A stretch of 64,000 nucleotides of DNA from Aralia elata (Eukaryota; Streptophyta; Magnoliopsida; Apiales; Araliaceae), in the NCBI GenBank assembly GCA_034770075.1, contig JAVJAP010000344.1, positions 201,501 to 265,500 of the forward strand, read 5' to 3'. Positions 1 through 11,800 of this stretch are shown piece by piece (position 1 is the stretch's first letter; every line of letters starts with the position of its first letter). Under the pieces are notes generated by a model that worked only from the letters and a program-made list of their open reading frames with translations, searched no databases and was not told the origin of the DNA. The position numbers and the translations under genes were made by a program.

Positions 1-118
1 AATTTCTCATTATTTTGAATAGATCTACCTACTCATATTACGTACACTTTAAATGGTTTCCATGCAAAATGATTCCTTATTATCAAAGTATTTGGCTGAT
101 AATTATGATCTGAGTGTC

Positions 119-1066
119 TTAGATAATGTTTGATTACATCTTAGTGTCTCTGACAACCATTGCTATTGTTTCGCATAGACCCAAATGCTTGCTTGATAAA
201 AAAATTGGTTGTCTCTGTAAGCCTCTATTTCGCTAAGACATCAAACCATATCTGTATTGGTGGGAGGAATATCTGAATTCCTTATTACAGGAGTACCCTC
301 GTAGATTAAAAACACAAATAAAATTACTTCACATATTTGTAGTTGATTTCTTCTTCTCCGTTCCGATAAAAGTTCCAGCGATATCCCCTTCTTCCTTTGG
401 CGAGATCCCCTTCTTTCTCTAACCCCACATCTCATCTAAAAGCATGCCCTTCTTCCTCCAGCGAGATCATCCCATATCTTTTCGCATAAAACTTGTTGAC
501 AAATTAAATTTCCTGTTGGCCATTGTTGATTCCCATAAGTTGATTATAGAAGAAATTAAATTTGCCAGATCCTACGCCCATTCATAATCGCAGATGGCTA
601 CATGGCATTTTTCTTTGAATTATGCAATTATGATTTTTTGTGGTGTGTATGAATAATATGAGCAATTGGGTCTTTCTAGATGGATAGTTATGCTAAAAAA
701 ATTAAAATAAAACCTCATATCTTATAATTATCTTTAAATGTTTTTATACATATTAAAGTCTGTATAAAGTTTATTTAAGTATAAAATTTCTAAATTGGAT
801 TTTAATATTTACTAATTTAATTAATATTTTCACTAAAATTGATATTTTGGTAGTGTATATCATAATTTTTTTTATAAAAGTGCTTGAATTATTCAAAACA
901 ATATACAAGGTTAAATTAGTCAAATATTGTTACTCAGATGTTTTGAAAAGTTCAGTTATCAAACAAATTTTTTCATTTTCTCTTTATTTCAAATAGACAC
1001 TCTATTTTATATAGATCTCTAAATTATTCAGATCTTAATTATAAAATTTTATTAAACACCACATTA
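119..1066. other. AT-rich segment present only in the left TIR
   Basis: About 945 bp interrupt the left TIR between cttag and attag, which may be a degenerate target duplication. No transposase, clear TIR or good ORF is visible. A 64-codon minus ORF at 241-435 is low complexity. It could be a small non-autonomous insertion (MITE-like), or the ancestral state lost from the right end. Confidence 0.4.
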
Positions 1067-1118
1067 GCCAAAAGGTTTTTTCTTAGTAGGAAAACTAGGT
1101 GGTAATTAAATTTGCAAG

Positions 1119-1165
<47 letters not shown>
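1119..1165. repeat. (AT)n microsatellite
   Basis: An uninterrupted run of AT dinucleotides of about 45 bp inside the left TIR. The matching place in the right TIR (near 62490-62500) has only a short atatatatt. Confidence 0.95.
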
Positions 1166-1166
<1 letters not shown>

Positions 1167-1544
1167 GGGGACTGATCCATAGTTAACGTTGTAAGGATAA
1201 AGTTATCCTTACAATACTCAGTCGTCTATCCATCCATCGAACCGTAAGAAGGATCTACCGTCCGCAGTTTAATATGGGGAGTCCGCAATTTAATTATGCA
1301 GATGAATTTTTTTTCCAAAATACCCCCCTCTGTCCGCAGTATTAAACGACGCTGTTTTTGTCTATCCGTCTGCAATATTAAATTGCGGACACTAAGTCTA
1401 TTAATGATATAATATCTAAACGGCGCTGTTTTGTAGACAACCATCAGTCTGTAAAACTAAACTACGGACTCTAAGTGTTATATAAAATGGTCAAGTACTG
1501 CATTCTTCATAGCATGACTTTTGGATCTTATCTCATTTTTGGCA

Positions 1545-1790
1545 GTAGTGATCTGGAACCAGAAGAGTTCGATTTAAAGGTATTAATTTTTCTATTTCTT
1601 CTTGCATATTATTGTTCTTACAAATTCATGTAATCTAGGTTGATGAAAAACGTTTTCTGGCTAAACAATTGGAAGGATATATACCACAGTATGTTGTCTC
1701 CCATGCTTCATACATGAGAAAACACTTCCCCATTACTAGATTCCATTTGTTTAGCTATGCATATTTCTTATTAGCCCAGATAACATAAAT
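1545..1790 (+). pseudogene. Possible captured exon fragments with a 59-bp GT-AG gap
   Basis: Between the left TIR and the transposase, a short open frame reads SDLEPEEFDLK and ends at 1579 before a GT. After an AG at 1637-1638 a second open frame begins VDEKRFLAKQLEGYIPQYVV and stays open to about 1790. A tttggcag before 1545 could be an upstream splice acceptor. The composition looks protein-like, unlike the surrounding AT-rich DNA. I do not recognise the protein. A 59-bp intron is at or below the usual plant minimum, so chance cannot be excluded. If real, this is a host gene fragment captured by the MULE, as in Pack-MULEs. Confidence 0.3.
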
Positions 1791-2158
1791 CTGCAACAAA
1801 AATATGTAAAGAAGAGTAATGGAATTTATAGCTTTAAATCTAACTTTTTTGATTTGAGCCTTAATCCGCAGAATTAAACTACAGATGGCATGTAAAAATA
1901 ATTTTACCTGTCCGTAGAACTAAAGTGCGGATGGACGAAAAATAATATTTGGGTACCCTAATTAGTCTTCTCGTTTCTTTTATCGTAAAATGTTCAATCA
2001 ACTTGAGAGAGTATAGCAAATCACTTTTATTTCTTCCTTTCGCACCTGCTCATACGATTGAGAGAGCACGACCTACTAGCAAGCATATCAGGAGACAAAC
2101 ATCAGCAAAAATCAGTAATTTGTAATTTAATTTTAACAACTAATTCATTTGTTTTGCC

Positions 2159-3073
2159 ATGGATTTGTTTGCTGAAGAATCATTTCATTCAATTTCAAGT
2201 ATGGAGGAAGAATTGCATGATAATACTGATGTAACAAGTTTAGTTGATGGTACCATTCCTTATGTTGGTCAAATTTTTGATACGTTAGAAGATGTTGAAA
2301 ATTTTTATAGAAGATATGTGAAACATGTTGGATTTGAAGTAAGAATAAAAACTAGTAGAAAATATGTGAATTCTAAAGATTTTTGTTCTAGATTATATTA
2401 GTGTCATAAAGCTGGATATATAATTGTTAAGAAAAATGAGGTTGTCACTGATGATGAAGATAATAATACTAAGGGAGAGAAGAGGAAGGACTCTATTGAT
2501 AGAACAAAATTTTATGTTGTGCATGATAAGAGTAAAGATAATTAGTTTGTGTCTACTCTTGAACTGAATCACAATCATGAATTTGTGTCCCCAAATAAAG
2601 TTTCACAAATTCAAACACACAAAAATATTTTAGGAGTTGCTAGGGATATGATTGAAACCCTTAATAATACTAGGATTGGTCCAAGCAAGATGATGAATGT
2701 TCTGAGCTCATTGGGAGGAGGTATGAGGAATGTTGAGTTCTCTGAAATGGATGTGCGAAATATAGTTAGAGATATTAGACGTGATAATATCGTGTTGAAT
2801 GATGCACGTGTTGCAATAGATTACTTGAGAAAGTTGCAGCGTGAGAGCCTGAACAAATTTTATTTTAGTGTCAAACCAGGCGTGGATAATCGTATAGGAT
2901 GTATTATGTGGGTAGATTATCGGTCAATACTTGGTTATTAAAATTTTGGTGACGTTGTTACTTTTGATACTATATATTATATGCCATTTGCTCATCTCAC
3001 GGGTGTAAATCATGATTAGCATTATATATTGTTTGGGTGTGTACTAATGAACGATGAGACTGAGGATACATTT
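2159..3073 (+). pseudogene. FAR1-like MULE transposase, 5' part (split by Copia-A)
   Basis: The frame from the ATG at 2159 encodes an N-terminal FAR1 DNA-binding domain (VGQIFDTLEDVENFYRRYVK, about residues 40-80). Further on are an NHNHEFVSP motif and the start of the MULE transposase core, with FGDVVTFDTIY carrying the first catalytic Asp (codon 2966-2968) and later LFGCVLMNDETEDTF. All pieces share one frame and are broken only by point stops at 2399-2401 (TAG), 2543-2545 (TAG where the family has Trp), 2939-2941 (TAA) and near 3017. Such changes fit C-to-T decay of methylated DNA. The frame stops at the Copia-A target site and continues at 56552. Confidence 0.9.
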
Positions 3074-3998
3074 TGTTATTTTTCAGAGGTATTAAGAGAT
3101 CTAGAAGGGAGGTTGAATAGATCCTTTAAAAAAAATTCCTTTTAAGGAAGTATTACCAGATTATAAATTAATCACAGCGAAATATTAGTTTGAAAAACCT
3201 CTTCAAAGATTTAAGGAAATCTTAGCTCTGAATTTAGTTTACTTATAGAATTAAGTCACAAACAGATAAAAAATAAATGCAAAAATATAAGTGCAGGAAG
3301 GTAAATGACACAGAAAATTTTTAAGTGATTCGGAGCACAAATAACTCATAGTCCACTCTTTTACTCCACTAGTAGGAAATCCACTAAGGATGTAGGGTGA
3401 TCACTAAGATCTATTACAATGCTGAATCACTAAGATTCTTTTAAGTTACTCAGACTTGGCAGATGTCACTAAGACAAATGTCACTCAAACCAGTTCACTA
3501 AGAACTCTTTAAGTCACTTAGACTTGGTAACAACATGTCACTAATACCAATGAATCACAAGAGATGAAGTGATTATTGAGGTGCTACTAAGTTACGTTAA
3601 GCTTATCTTGTGAAGGACTTAGTAGCAGAACTAATAGTTCTATTTCGTAGAGTGGAATGTTCTTGAAGTTTAGGCAGCAATTCAGCTTGATGTTCTTGAT
3701 TTATACTATTGGATTAAACCTTTGCACCCTTTTATAGAAGACCTTGGGATTTTCCCATTGGAGAGTTGTCATTGCTCATTTAATGCTCCGATCCTAGAAG
3801 ATCTCTGATTGTTGACTTTTAGAGAGGATGTGTTAGTTTACTTTCGGCTCTAATAGGTCACATCTGACTGCTGCAGTACCAATCACGTGGGTGATGTCAC
3901 ATCGCCAAACTAGCTGTTAGACACAACTTGATTTGATCTTCATTTTAAACTTAAGATGATCATCAACCATCTCAGAATCTTCACTCCATAAGTCGTCT

Positions 3999-6718
3999 TG
4001 TGACAAACGAGAATTTTGTAATTTAATTGAAATATTTATTGAATTAAATAAATATTTTTTGATGATTTGATTGTTGAATTAATTGATTAATTGATGAAAT
4101 TATGTAGATTAATTTAATTATACGTGTTATATTAATTAAATTAATGTGGAGAATTTTTATATTTAAAGTATGTATTTAATTGAATTTATTTGATGAAATG
4201 TATTATTTAAATAAGTATAATGTAATTTCTAATTAATTTAATTATTAATTAGAGATTTAATAATTTGTCATTATTAATAAATGAGAATTTTATTTATATG
4301 ACTATGTGATTTAATGTAGAATTATTCTACTTTATTTAATTGATTTTATTAAGATTATTTAATTAATTTATATATGTGACATGAACTATATAATAAGTAG
4401 TTTATTAAAATAAATTAGAAGGAAGGAATAATTGAGTTGCCAAACAAGGCCTTAGTGGGAGTTGGTGTCAGTTATTAACTGACACCATGTTCTGCCATTT
4501 AAACTATCACGTATTATTATTATACCAGTTACCATTCATTAGTTTCTAAGAGTTAACACAGAGAGAAAAGAGAGAGATTTGAGAGATTTAGAGAAGGGAA
4601 GAAGAAATTGGTTCAATTGTTGCTTAATTTAGACTGCTAATCAAGGTAAACTCCTTAAATTTAACCTTGATTAATGTTCTTTCAAAGTTTTATTCCATGA
4701 ACGTACACTGTGTTTTTCTGTAAAAGTAAATTATATGGCTAAATCTTTAATAAATGGATGTTAGATGTTTGTAAGCATGCATAAATGTGTTTAATATGAT
4801 GTATATATGATTTAAAGTAATTGATTTCATGAAATCATGTTTTAATTGAGTTTTCAAAAGTTACAGAGTATGAAAGTTGTATATTTGGCCCTTATGTACA
4901 AATTGTATGCTTCAAATTGTTTATTTAACTTAAAATTGATGACTAATTATGTTTATGCATGTAAAAACGAAGAAAACAAGAGTTTAACGGATTAATTTGA
5001 TTAACAAACGAATTTACAGTGATTAATTGTGTTAACTATATCAATATGTAAATACAGAACATGAACAGCGGATTTTTAGCCTTTAATTGATTTGTTTTGG
5101 TTGTCTGTAATGTGAAAATCATTGTGTTTGTTATGGATTTTGATTTCATAACATATGTGATGAATGGGTAGAAATTTAATCAGTTAATTGTGAAAACTTT
5201 GGCCAAATTTGGCATTTTCCTGTGTTCTTCGCAAACTGCAGGAACTGACGTTTTGGTCCACCGCCCAGGTGGTGGAAATGTACTAGAAGTAGCGCCCCGG
5301 CGGTAGTCTCGCCCCGGCAATAGAAATGAACTTCATTTCTCGCCCTGGCGGCAGGCTCGCCCCGGCGGTAGAAATGAACTAGAATTCCCGCCCCGGCGGT
5401 AGGGTCGCCCCGACGACGTTTTGTAAAGGAAACCACCGCCCCGGCGGTGGAACAAAAAAAAAAGAGTAAAAAGACGAGAGTAAAAATTTTCTTCTTTCTT
5501 TGAGATCGTGTTATGTTATCGTAGACATAGCTAAAGCTTAGGCTAATATACTAATTGAGGTATTAAATGAAATTGGATGGGAACGAGTCCTGAAGTGTTT
5601 ATAATACTATAACTAATTGTTGTTACTGTTTTATAAACGGATTGTATAGGTTGATTAGAGAACGTGAGTCTTAAATTTATAGTCTACGCACGAGGCAAGT
5701 ATCTTATCCTTACTTTTTACGTTTACGCAAGTTCCTGAACTTAAATATTCTCTTATCATAGACGTTTCATAATGCTATTACTTACTCGAGCAAGTTATTA
5801 TTTCTATTCCATTCAGTTTCATGGATTCAATGAGATGTTTTAATTTTCTCTTTGTAATGCTTCAGTTATATAGAACTTATTCAATTGTACCTTTTGTGAG
5901 ATTTAGTTTTGATTCTTGAATTACACCTTTTAAACCTTGATTGACTAGTGAACCCTTATTGATTCGACTAGTCCATAGTTGATGAGCGTTCTAAATTCTA
6001 GAAACGTTATTGAAGTAAATTCAAACCAAACTTCCTTTGGCGCGGACTCCGATGTTAAACTGAGATGAACAGCCCTTATACAGGGGATTTTATTACGCGT
6101 TAGCGTTAAGATGTTGTGCACATACATGGTACAAAGGGCTGATCCACCTGAGTACGAGAAGCAAGGTCCATATAGTCTTACGACTGTCAAAGGTTTAAAG
6201 TAGAAATACTTGATAACCTGGGACATAGTTCGTGGTCTTAAGACCCTCAGACGTTCTTTTGAATCTTGTCTTATATTCTTGAACTCAAAAGCTGAATCTT
6301 CGATTATTCAATATCCGTTAATTATTTTGCATGTTATTATTACTGTTGTTATTATACTTGATGGGCAATCATTGCTCACCCTTGCATAATAACATTGCAG
6401 CTAAAGTTGAAAGAACTGATGAGCCATCCACTAGTAAGGGCAAAGGAAAAGCAAAAAAGTGATGAGGACTTGTTTTATTTGATTAAATGATGTTTATGTA
6501 ATAGACTTAATTTATGTTTCCGCATTGATGTTTATTTAAGGTTAGATGACCTGGGATTTGTTTATGAATGATGTTGTAACCCTTTAATGGGAGATTTCTA
6601 TTTTTAATTAATAGTATTTCCATTATGATTGAATGGGTAGTTAGATGTGATGTGATGTATATGGATAGTGAACACCAAATCCTGAGGAAAGAAAGTACCC
6701 GGATTTGGGGGTGTCACA
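3999..6718 (+). mobile_element. G1: gypsy-type solo LTR in the left LTR of Copia-A
   Basis: The 2720-bp segment starts TGTGAC and ends GTCACA and has near-identical flanks cgtct (3994-3998) and cttct (6719-6723), against attct at the empty site of the other LTR. No coding sequence lies inside. Its 5930-6330 portion (ggcgcggactc, then gatgaacagccctt) is distantly similar to 21480-21900. The end ggatttgggggtgtcaca matches the general Ty3/gypsy LTR end also seen at 29810 and 17192. Confidence 0.8.
5255..5450. repeat. GC-rich tandem repeat in G1
   Basis: About seven irregular copies of cgccccggcggtag, some separated by aaatgaac spacers, in otherwise AT-rich sequence. The core ccgccccggcgg is close to self-complementary. 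The 86-codon ORF across it is a by-product of the repeat. Confidence 0.9.
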
Positions 6719-7367
6719 CTTCTCAATATCAGTTTAATGTTAAACCTGAAATACTCTATGATTTGCCTAATCATAAAGTTTTATGGAGATTGTAGAGTAT
6801 TTGACTTAGCTGACTCTACTGTATTTACTCTACGATTTGCTCTACGATATTCATTCTGCCTTACAATCTTTGAGTAGACTCTGCGATTTACGTTTCGCTT
6901 TACGATCTTAGAGAAGACTCTGCGATTTGCGCTTTGCCTTAAGATCTTTGAGGAGACTTTATAATTTATGATTTGCCTTACGATCCTTGAGTCGACTCTG
7001 TGATCTTAAGTAGACTCTATGATTTGCGATCTTAAGCAGACTATGATCTACGATTTGCCTTACGATATTTTAGCAAACTCTATGATCTTGATCTAGTTTT
7101 ACGATTTTCTGGCAGATTCTGCGATCTTCAATAGACTTTACGATTTCTAAGAGCAGCTTTACGATTGTTCAATCAACTTTATGATCGATTAAAAACCTAT
7201 AATCTATATATTTGTTTAGCTCAATAGATCAACCTAACAAGTTTGATCTTCTATTCTAAGTCCTTTTACATCAATTATACATTTAATGACTTTACAAAAT
7301 CTACTAGTATAAATATACATTATATTGTCTCATCATCATCAAATCAAAATATGAAATTGTCCTAATA

Positions 7368-7382
7368 ATCTCTCCCTATTTG
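7368..7382 (-). other. Copia-A polypurine tract
   Basis: On the minus strand aatagggagagat directly precedes the 3' LTR. This is the position and composition expected for plus-strand priming. Confidence 0.75.
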
Positions 7383-8403
7383 ATGATGACAAAACCAGTG
7401 GTTTCAAGCATTCATCAATTCTACGATACATGATACTTTGAATGTAAATATGACTTGAAATAGTGAGCAACTGTATTGCTAGAGGAAAAGAATGAATTTA
7501 TTGATTGAATCAAAGAATTTTACAATGTATAGAAATTTACAAATTATTTTTACAACATATACATTTTCTTTATCTATCTTCTCTCCCTTTTGCTCCTGGG
7601 AGGATCTCTTCTCTTAGCTTCACACCGCCTCATATAAACTTTCTTTTGCTTTAGCTTCTCTCCTTTGAATTTCCTCCATCTAATCTCTAAGTTTAATATC
7701 AGGCATATCAAGCCTGTCTTCCCCTTCAATGTGAACCCCTTGAAGATTTCTATTTATGAACATTGTGTCACCAGGTGGGAGTCGTGAGCTAGTATAGGAG
7801 TTACTATGCTCGACGATCCTGGTCTTAAAGAGGAGGAGGACTGACCACGATCTTGGCCTAGAGGAACTACTTGAGGCGTCGAAATTCTAGAGGGAGGAGG
7901 AGGATGAATTGATGATTGTTGTTGAGGATATCTCATCTCCCCCTTCTTTATTTTCTCCCCTTATTTGTCAGCATCTCGTTCATGGCGTAAGGCATTTACT
8001 TCTTCCGAGAGCTGTTTAACAACGGTGACAACCTCCTACATTTGGCTTCTGGACATGGTAATGTTGTCTCTGGCTTTTTGTTGTCTGACATCAACTTGTT
8101 TTTATTGATAATGAACAAGAGCCATAACATTATCTGTTTTTTCCATTGACTGCATTACCATGCCTTTGAATTCTAATAGAGATGAGCTCAAGGAGAACAC
8201 CTTGTCATAGAGGGATTTGATGGATTTTGCATTCGTAGATTGAAGAGAGAGAATAATGGCTTTATGATCAGCAATTTTCTTGAAAAAGATCTCAACCATC
8301 TTCTAGAGATTTTCGGTAATTGTTTATAGCATTTTTTTTATCTTTTGCCGAATTCTTTGGACATTTCATCAGGGACTTTGGATACAATTTTGGCAATATG
8401 TGC
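7383..8403 (-). pseudogene. Copia-A extra 3' ORF, C-terminal part, and 3' UTR
   Basis: The minus-strand frames 8299-8102 (a heptad-like helical stretch, MVEIFFKKIADHK onward) and 7936-7754 (Pro/Ser/Gln-rich) look like the coiled-coil C terminus of the protein whose N-terminal half lies at 34860-32304. The two halves are separated by the insertion of Copia-B at 8409. Copia-B carries a corresponding coiled-coil region at 11037-11348. The last ~370 bp before the polypurine tract are non-coding. Confidence 0.65.
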
Positions 8404-8408
8404 TAGTC

Positions 8409-8633
8409 TGTTAGGAATTTACATGTAGATTGAAAGGTTGATTTATTAAGGGGGAGATTATTTAGAATCTACATGAGATTATCAATGTATGAGATTTGAT
8501 GATGAGATATTTAAAGTATATTTGTAAACGTAAGTTTTGTGAAGTCCTTAATAAAATAATGAATGTATAAGGACTTAGAATAGAGAAAGATCAAACATGT
8601 TAGGTTAATCTCATTAAGTTAATCCAAGTGAAT

Positions 8634-8717
<84 letters not shown>

Positions 8718-8755
8718 CTGATCGACTGAAGTATACCTGTGAAAGAGAAACTTTG
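8409..8755 (+). repeat. Copia-B 5' LTR, truncated
   Basis: This matches the start of the 3' LTR (29910-30220) closely, including tgtgaagtccttaat, caaacatgttaggtt and actgatcgactgaagtatac. The copy breaks off after aaactttgtaaa and is joined to the extra-ORF sequence. Confidence 0.85.
8635..8714. repeat. (CA)n(TA)n compound microsatellite
   Basis: About 36 bp of CA repeats followed by about 42 bp of TA repeats. The corresponding place in the 3' LTR (30137-30174) has only TA repeats. Confidence 0.95.
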
Positions 8756-8773
8756 TAAACTGATCAACTGAAG

Positions 8774-11410
8774 TTGATCCAAGTTGTAACAGGTATCCAA
8801 CTCAGTTTTGACAAGTTTGAGTTGTCAGAAAAGAAGTTCAAGAATATTCTCAAAATCGTAAAGGAAGCTGGGTTCTCAGAATGTTTAGAATTTAACACCA
8901 AAGTCTACACTGATTTGGTGAAAGAGTTTTATCAGAACGTTATGGTCAATGATGGTGTTTTGTCTACAAAAGTTAGAGGAATCAATCTGAAGATAGGAGC
9001 ATCAGATATCAATCAATGTCTAGGCTTTCCCGACAAAGGCCTTACGACATTTGAAGAAATAGACGTTGAAGAAGGTATGAGAATAATGGGTTATCAAAAG
9101 AACCCCTAACTAAAGGGTATTAAAAAGAAAAAATTTCCATAAGAGTATGAATTCTTAGTTGAGATTGTGGGTAAATGTATTCTATGCAAAGACACTGCAT
9201 ATGATACAGTGAGTGAACTACAAATGAAAGTAATGACTGCCATTGTCATGGGAAAGAAGATAAATTTTGGCGTCATTCTGCTCGATTGGTTAACCAAATG
9301 GCTGGAGGAAGCAAAAAAGAAGAAGGCTTTTGATAAGCCTGTTTCAAAGGTTTGCTATGGAAGGTTTTTAAGCATCATATTGAAGAAGAAACTGAAAACT
9401 AAGATCAGAGATGAAGACGGTGAATCTCTGAATGTACACAAGGTAATGTCCCCAAAACTATTTAAAAACTGGAAGAAGAACCCCATAGAGAACAAGAGGT
9501 CACGATTGTCTGGTAGTAGCAGCAAAGAAGTTGCAAGATCGGGAAAAAGAAAAACAAGTATAATGAAGGAGGAATCATCACAAGAATTCAGTGATTCTCA
9601 GTTCCCTGTTTCTACCCATGTGAAACTATCAAAGAAGAAATTGAAGGATAAGAAAGTATCACCAAAGGTCTCTCTAAAAAGTCCCTCTATTTCTGAGGAA
9701 AAGATTGAAGAAGAAGAAGACCTCACAACACCTGTCCCTCAACCTGCAAGAAGAAGACAGAGTGCACGATTACATCAAATGATGAAATCTATTATTCTTA
9801 AAGGTGAAGAAGGAATGCCACGTAAGGTTATCAATATTGATGACAATGGCGAGAAAGATGAATCTCTTGAAATGGTTAGGAAGATCAAAGGCAAAAGAAA
9901 GATGATTGCACCCAGTTCCAATGATGAGGATAATGAAGAAGCAGTGAGGGTCAGTGAACCCAAGCCATCAGCAGAAGGTTCAGATGATGAAGAGGCTGAG
10001 AAGGTTATAATACCTGAGCCATCAGAAGATCAGTTGGAAGAAATGGTTGATAAACCAGTTAAAGTAATAGAAGAAGTGGCTATAGAGGAACCAAGTTCAG
10101 AGCCAAAGAAAGATAAAAAGAAGGAAAAGAATGTGAAAAAAACAAGCAATTGGAGAAAAAGTGGAAGGAAGCAAGGAAGGAGAATGAAGAACTAGTTGAT
10201 CATCCTGTTTCACCTACAACAGTTGAACCAACCTCCATAAGAATTCAAAAAAGAATAGTATGAGAAGCTTTTGAAAAACTAGAGGTTGTGTTGCCTGAAA
10301 AATGGATAGATCATGGTAATGAACAAATCAAAGTGGTAATAATAACCACTGAAGATTTGTTTAATAATTTTCAAGATATAGAATTGGATCGTACCACGGT
10401 GCTGTACGATTCTGAAAGTCAGCAGTTAGCATTTTTCTACCTATGGATGCCTTGGTTGAAAGCTATTTTAATTGGCGATGGAAGTTTTCTCAGCTGGTGT
10501 TACTCAAACTTCCTTAATCTGAAGATGATCTCTTAAAACTTTCCAAGGGGTCAATAATATCTGACAAAACTGATCAAGGACTTTTGACATTTTAAAGACT
10601 ACCGCCATGTCGAAGGTAGTTACTTTTACATCCCATACTATCTTCTGGAAAGGTTAAATAAACTCATTTCTAGCAAATTGTTCATCAAGTATGATGTCGT
10701 AGAGCCAATGATCGTAGAGCACCCGAACCCTACGTCTGAAGAAGTACAGCTGTACAGTTTTCCCCAACTAGCCCAAACACTAAAACACCAAATATTAATA
10801 CTGGAATCCCCTTTGACATCCCTTCTTCATTAAATGATAATTTCTTTGATATAGTCACCGTTCTTGATAACATCTACAAGAATGAAAAACTCAAACTAAC
10901 TATCCCAACCTTTGAAGACCCTTTGATTGATCAAGAGTTGTTGAAAAACTCTGAAGATTTGTTTGAAAAAAATTTCTCAATTACTGTTGAAGCAAAGAAT
11001 ATCCCTGGAGGTGAAGGAAGGGAATTCTAAGGAAAGTTGCAAGCATCGTTCACAGATATGTCTCTCAAACTTCATCCGAGAGATCAGACGTATCTGAAAT
11101 CTATAGAGCATCAAAAGAAAGAAGCCCTGCAACTGCAAAAGAAAAATGAGAAATACATTCTATCTCTCTCAGAGAATGTAGCCAATCTCACCCAGTCCCT
11201 CTCACAACAATTAAAACTCAACCAACAAGAGATAAAAATAGAAGTTGTAAGCTCCCACTACTTGATTGAACAGCTCATTGCTCATGTTCAGTATCTCTCT
11301 CAACTGATTGATAACAAAAAAAGGGAAAAAAGAGATGAGATGAGCTAGATTCAGGAAGAGGAAGGATCGGAAGCAGAAGCTGAAGAAAAAAAAGTAGGAG
11401 CTAAGATCTG
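8774..11410 (+). pseudogene. Copia-B extra 3' ORF (plant retroelement 'env-like' position protein)
   Basis: 8774-9109 and 9167-10195 are in one frame, broken by two stops near 9107 and 9140. The N-terminal ~200 codons hold a conserved domain (GIQLSFDKFELSEKKFKNIL, then LVKEFYQN, KVRGINLKIG and LGFPDKGL). A long Lys/Glu/Ser-rich acidic-basic tail follows to 10195. After a frame change come 10288-10536 and a coiled-coil piece at 11037-11348. The same domain occurs on the minus strand in Copia-A (34776-34353), in a fragment at 16477-16715, and more distantly in Copia-D (51396-52973). No signal peptide or membrane segment is visible, so 'env-like' describes position only. The true N terminus is lost at the LTR junction. 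Confidence 0.7.
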
Positions 11411-11800
11411 AGGGGGAGCAAGAAGAGGAACATCAGAATGAATAAGGCATCAAGTAGCAGCAGCAGCAGTAAGAGTAAAAAGAAGGATGATAAGGAGAGA
11501 TCGTAGAAGAAGATGCAAGGGATCAGAGCATAAACAAACAAGGGAAGGTATAATTTTGAAGCACGTCAAGTGCGAAGTTATTTTTGATTGCAGTGTTTAA
11601 GACTTTAATTAATTTTGTGAACTGTTATAATTGTGGGATGCATGTTTTTAAGACATTTGGTATATTTGTTTTAATTTTTAGATGGATGTTAATTTTAATG
11701 TATGATGGATGATATATGAATGCCTATGTCAAGTGCACATCATTATATTCATATCTGTTGGTTTAACAATACAGTGATTTACTGTATCTTAAACCACATT
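11411..11800. other. Copia-B 3' non-coding region up to the Gypsy-C insertion
   Basis: No ORF. The sequence resumes at 29826 after Gypsy-C and runs into the polypurine tract. A short agcagcagcagcag run lies at 11456-11469. Confidence 0.6.

Larger units (their letters stand above)
1..1490 (+). repeat. Left MULE terminal inverted repeat, interrupted by a ~945-bp extra segment
   Basis: Bases 1-118 and 1067-1490 match the reverse complement of the right end, with scattered substitutions. The match includes the shared blocks ending in gatctgagtg, attagccaaaag and ctgatccata. The stretch 119-1066 has no counterpart at the right end. It is AT-rich with no convincing ORF. The inner TIR holds several copies of a palindromic motif around ATTAA (near 1262, 1290, 1335, 1370 and 1450). 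Confidence 0.85.
3074..7367 (-). repeat. Copia-A left LTR (3' LTR), interrupted by solo LTR G1
   Basis: 3074-3998 and 6719-7367 together align over their length with the other LTR at 55025-56546. Shared landmarks include agagatctagaaggg near the start, the long run of lacttag/cactaag words, ttcactccataag at the G1 insertion point, and catcatcatcaaatc near the end. Termini are TGTTATT...CCTAATA, the latter mutated from CCTAACA. The part right of G1 is rich in tacgat(c) and ctctgcgat words. Confidence 0.9.

Noticed and set aside
5176..5436. 86-codon minus ORF over the GC-rich region
   Set aside because: Produced by the GC-rich tandem repeat in G1, with no coding features.
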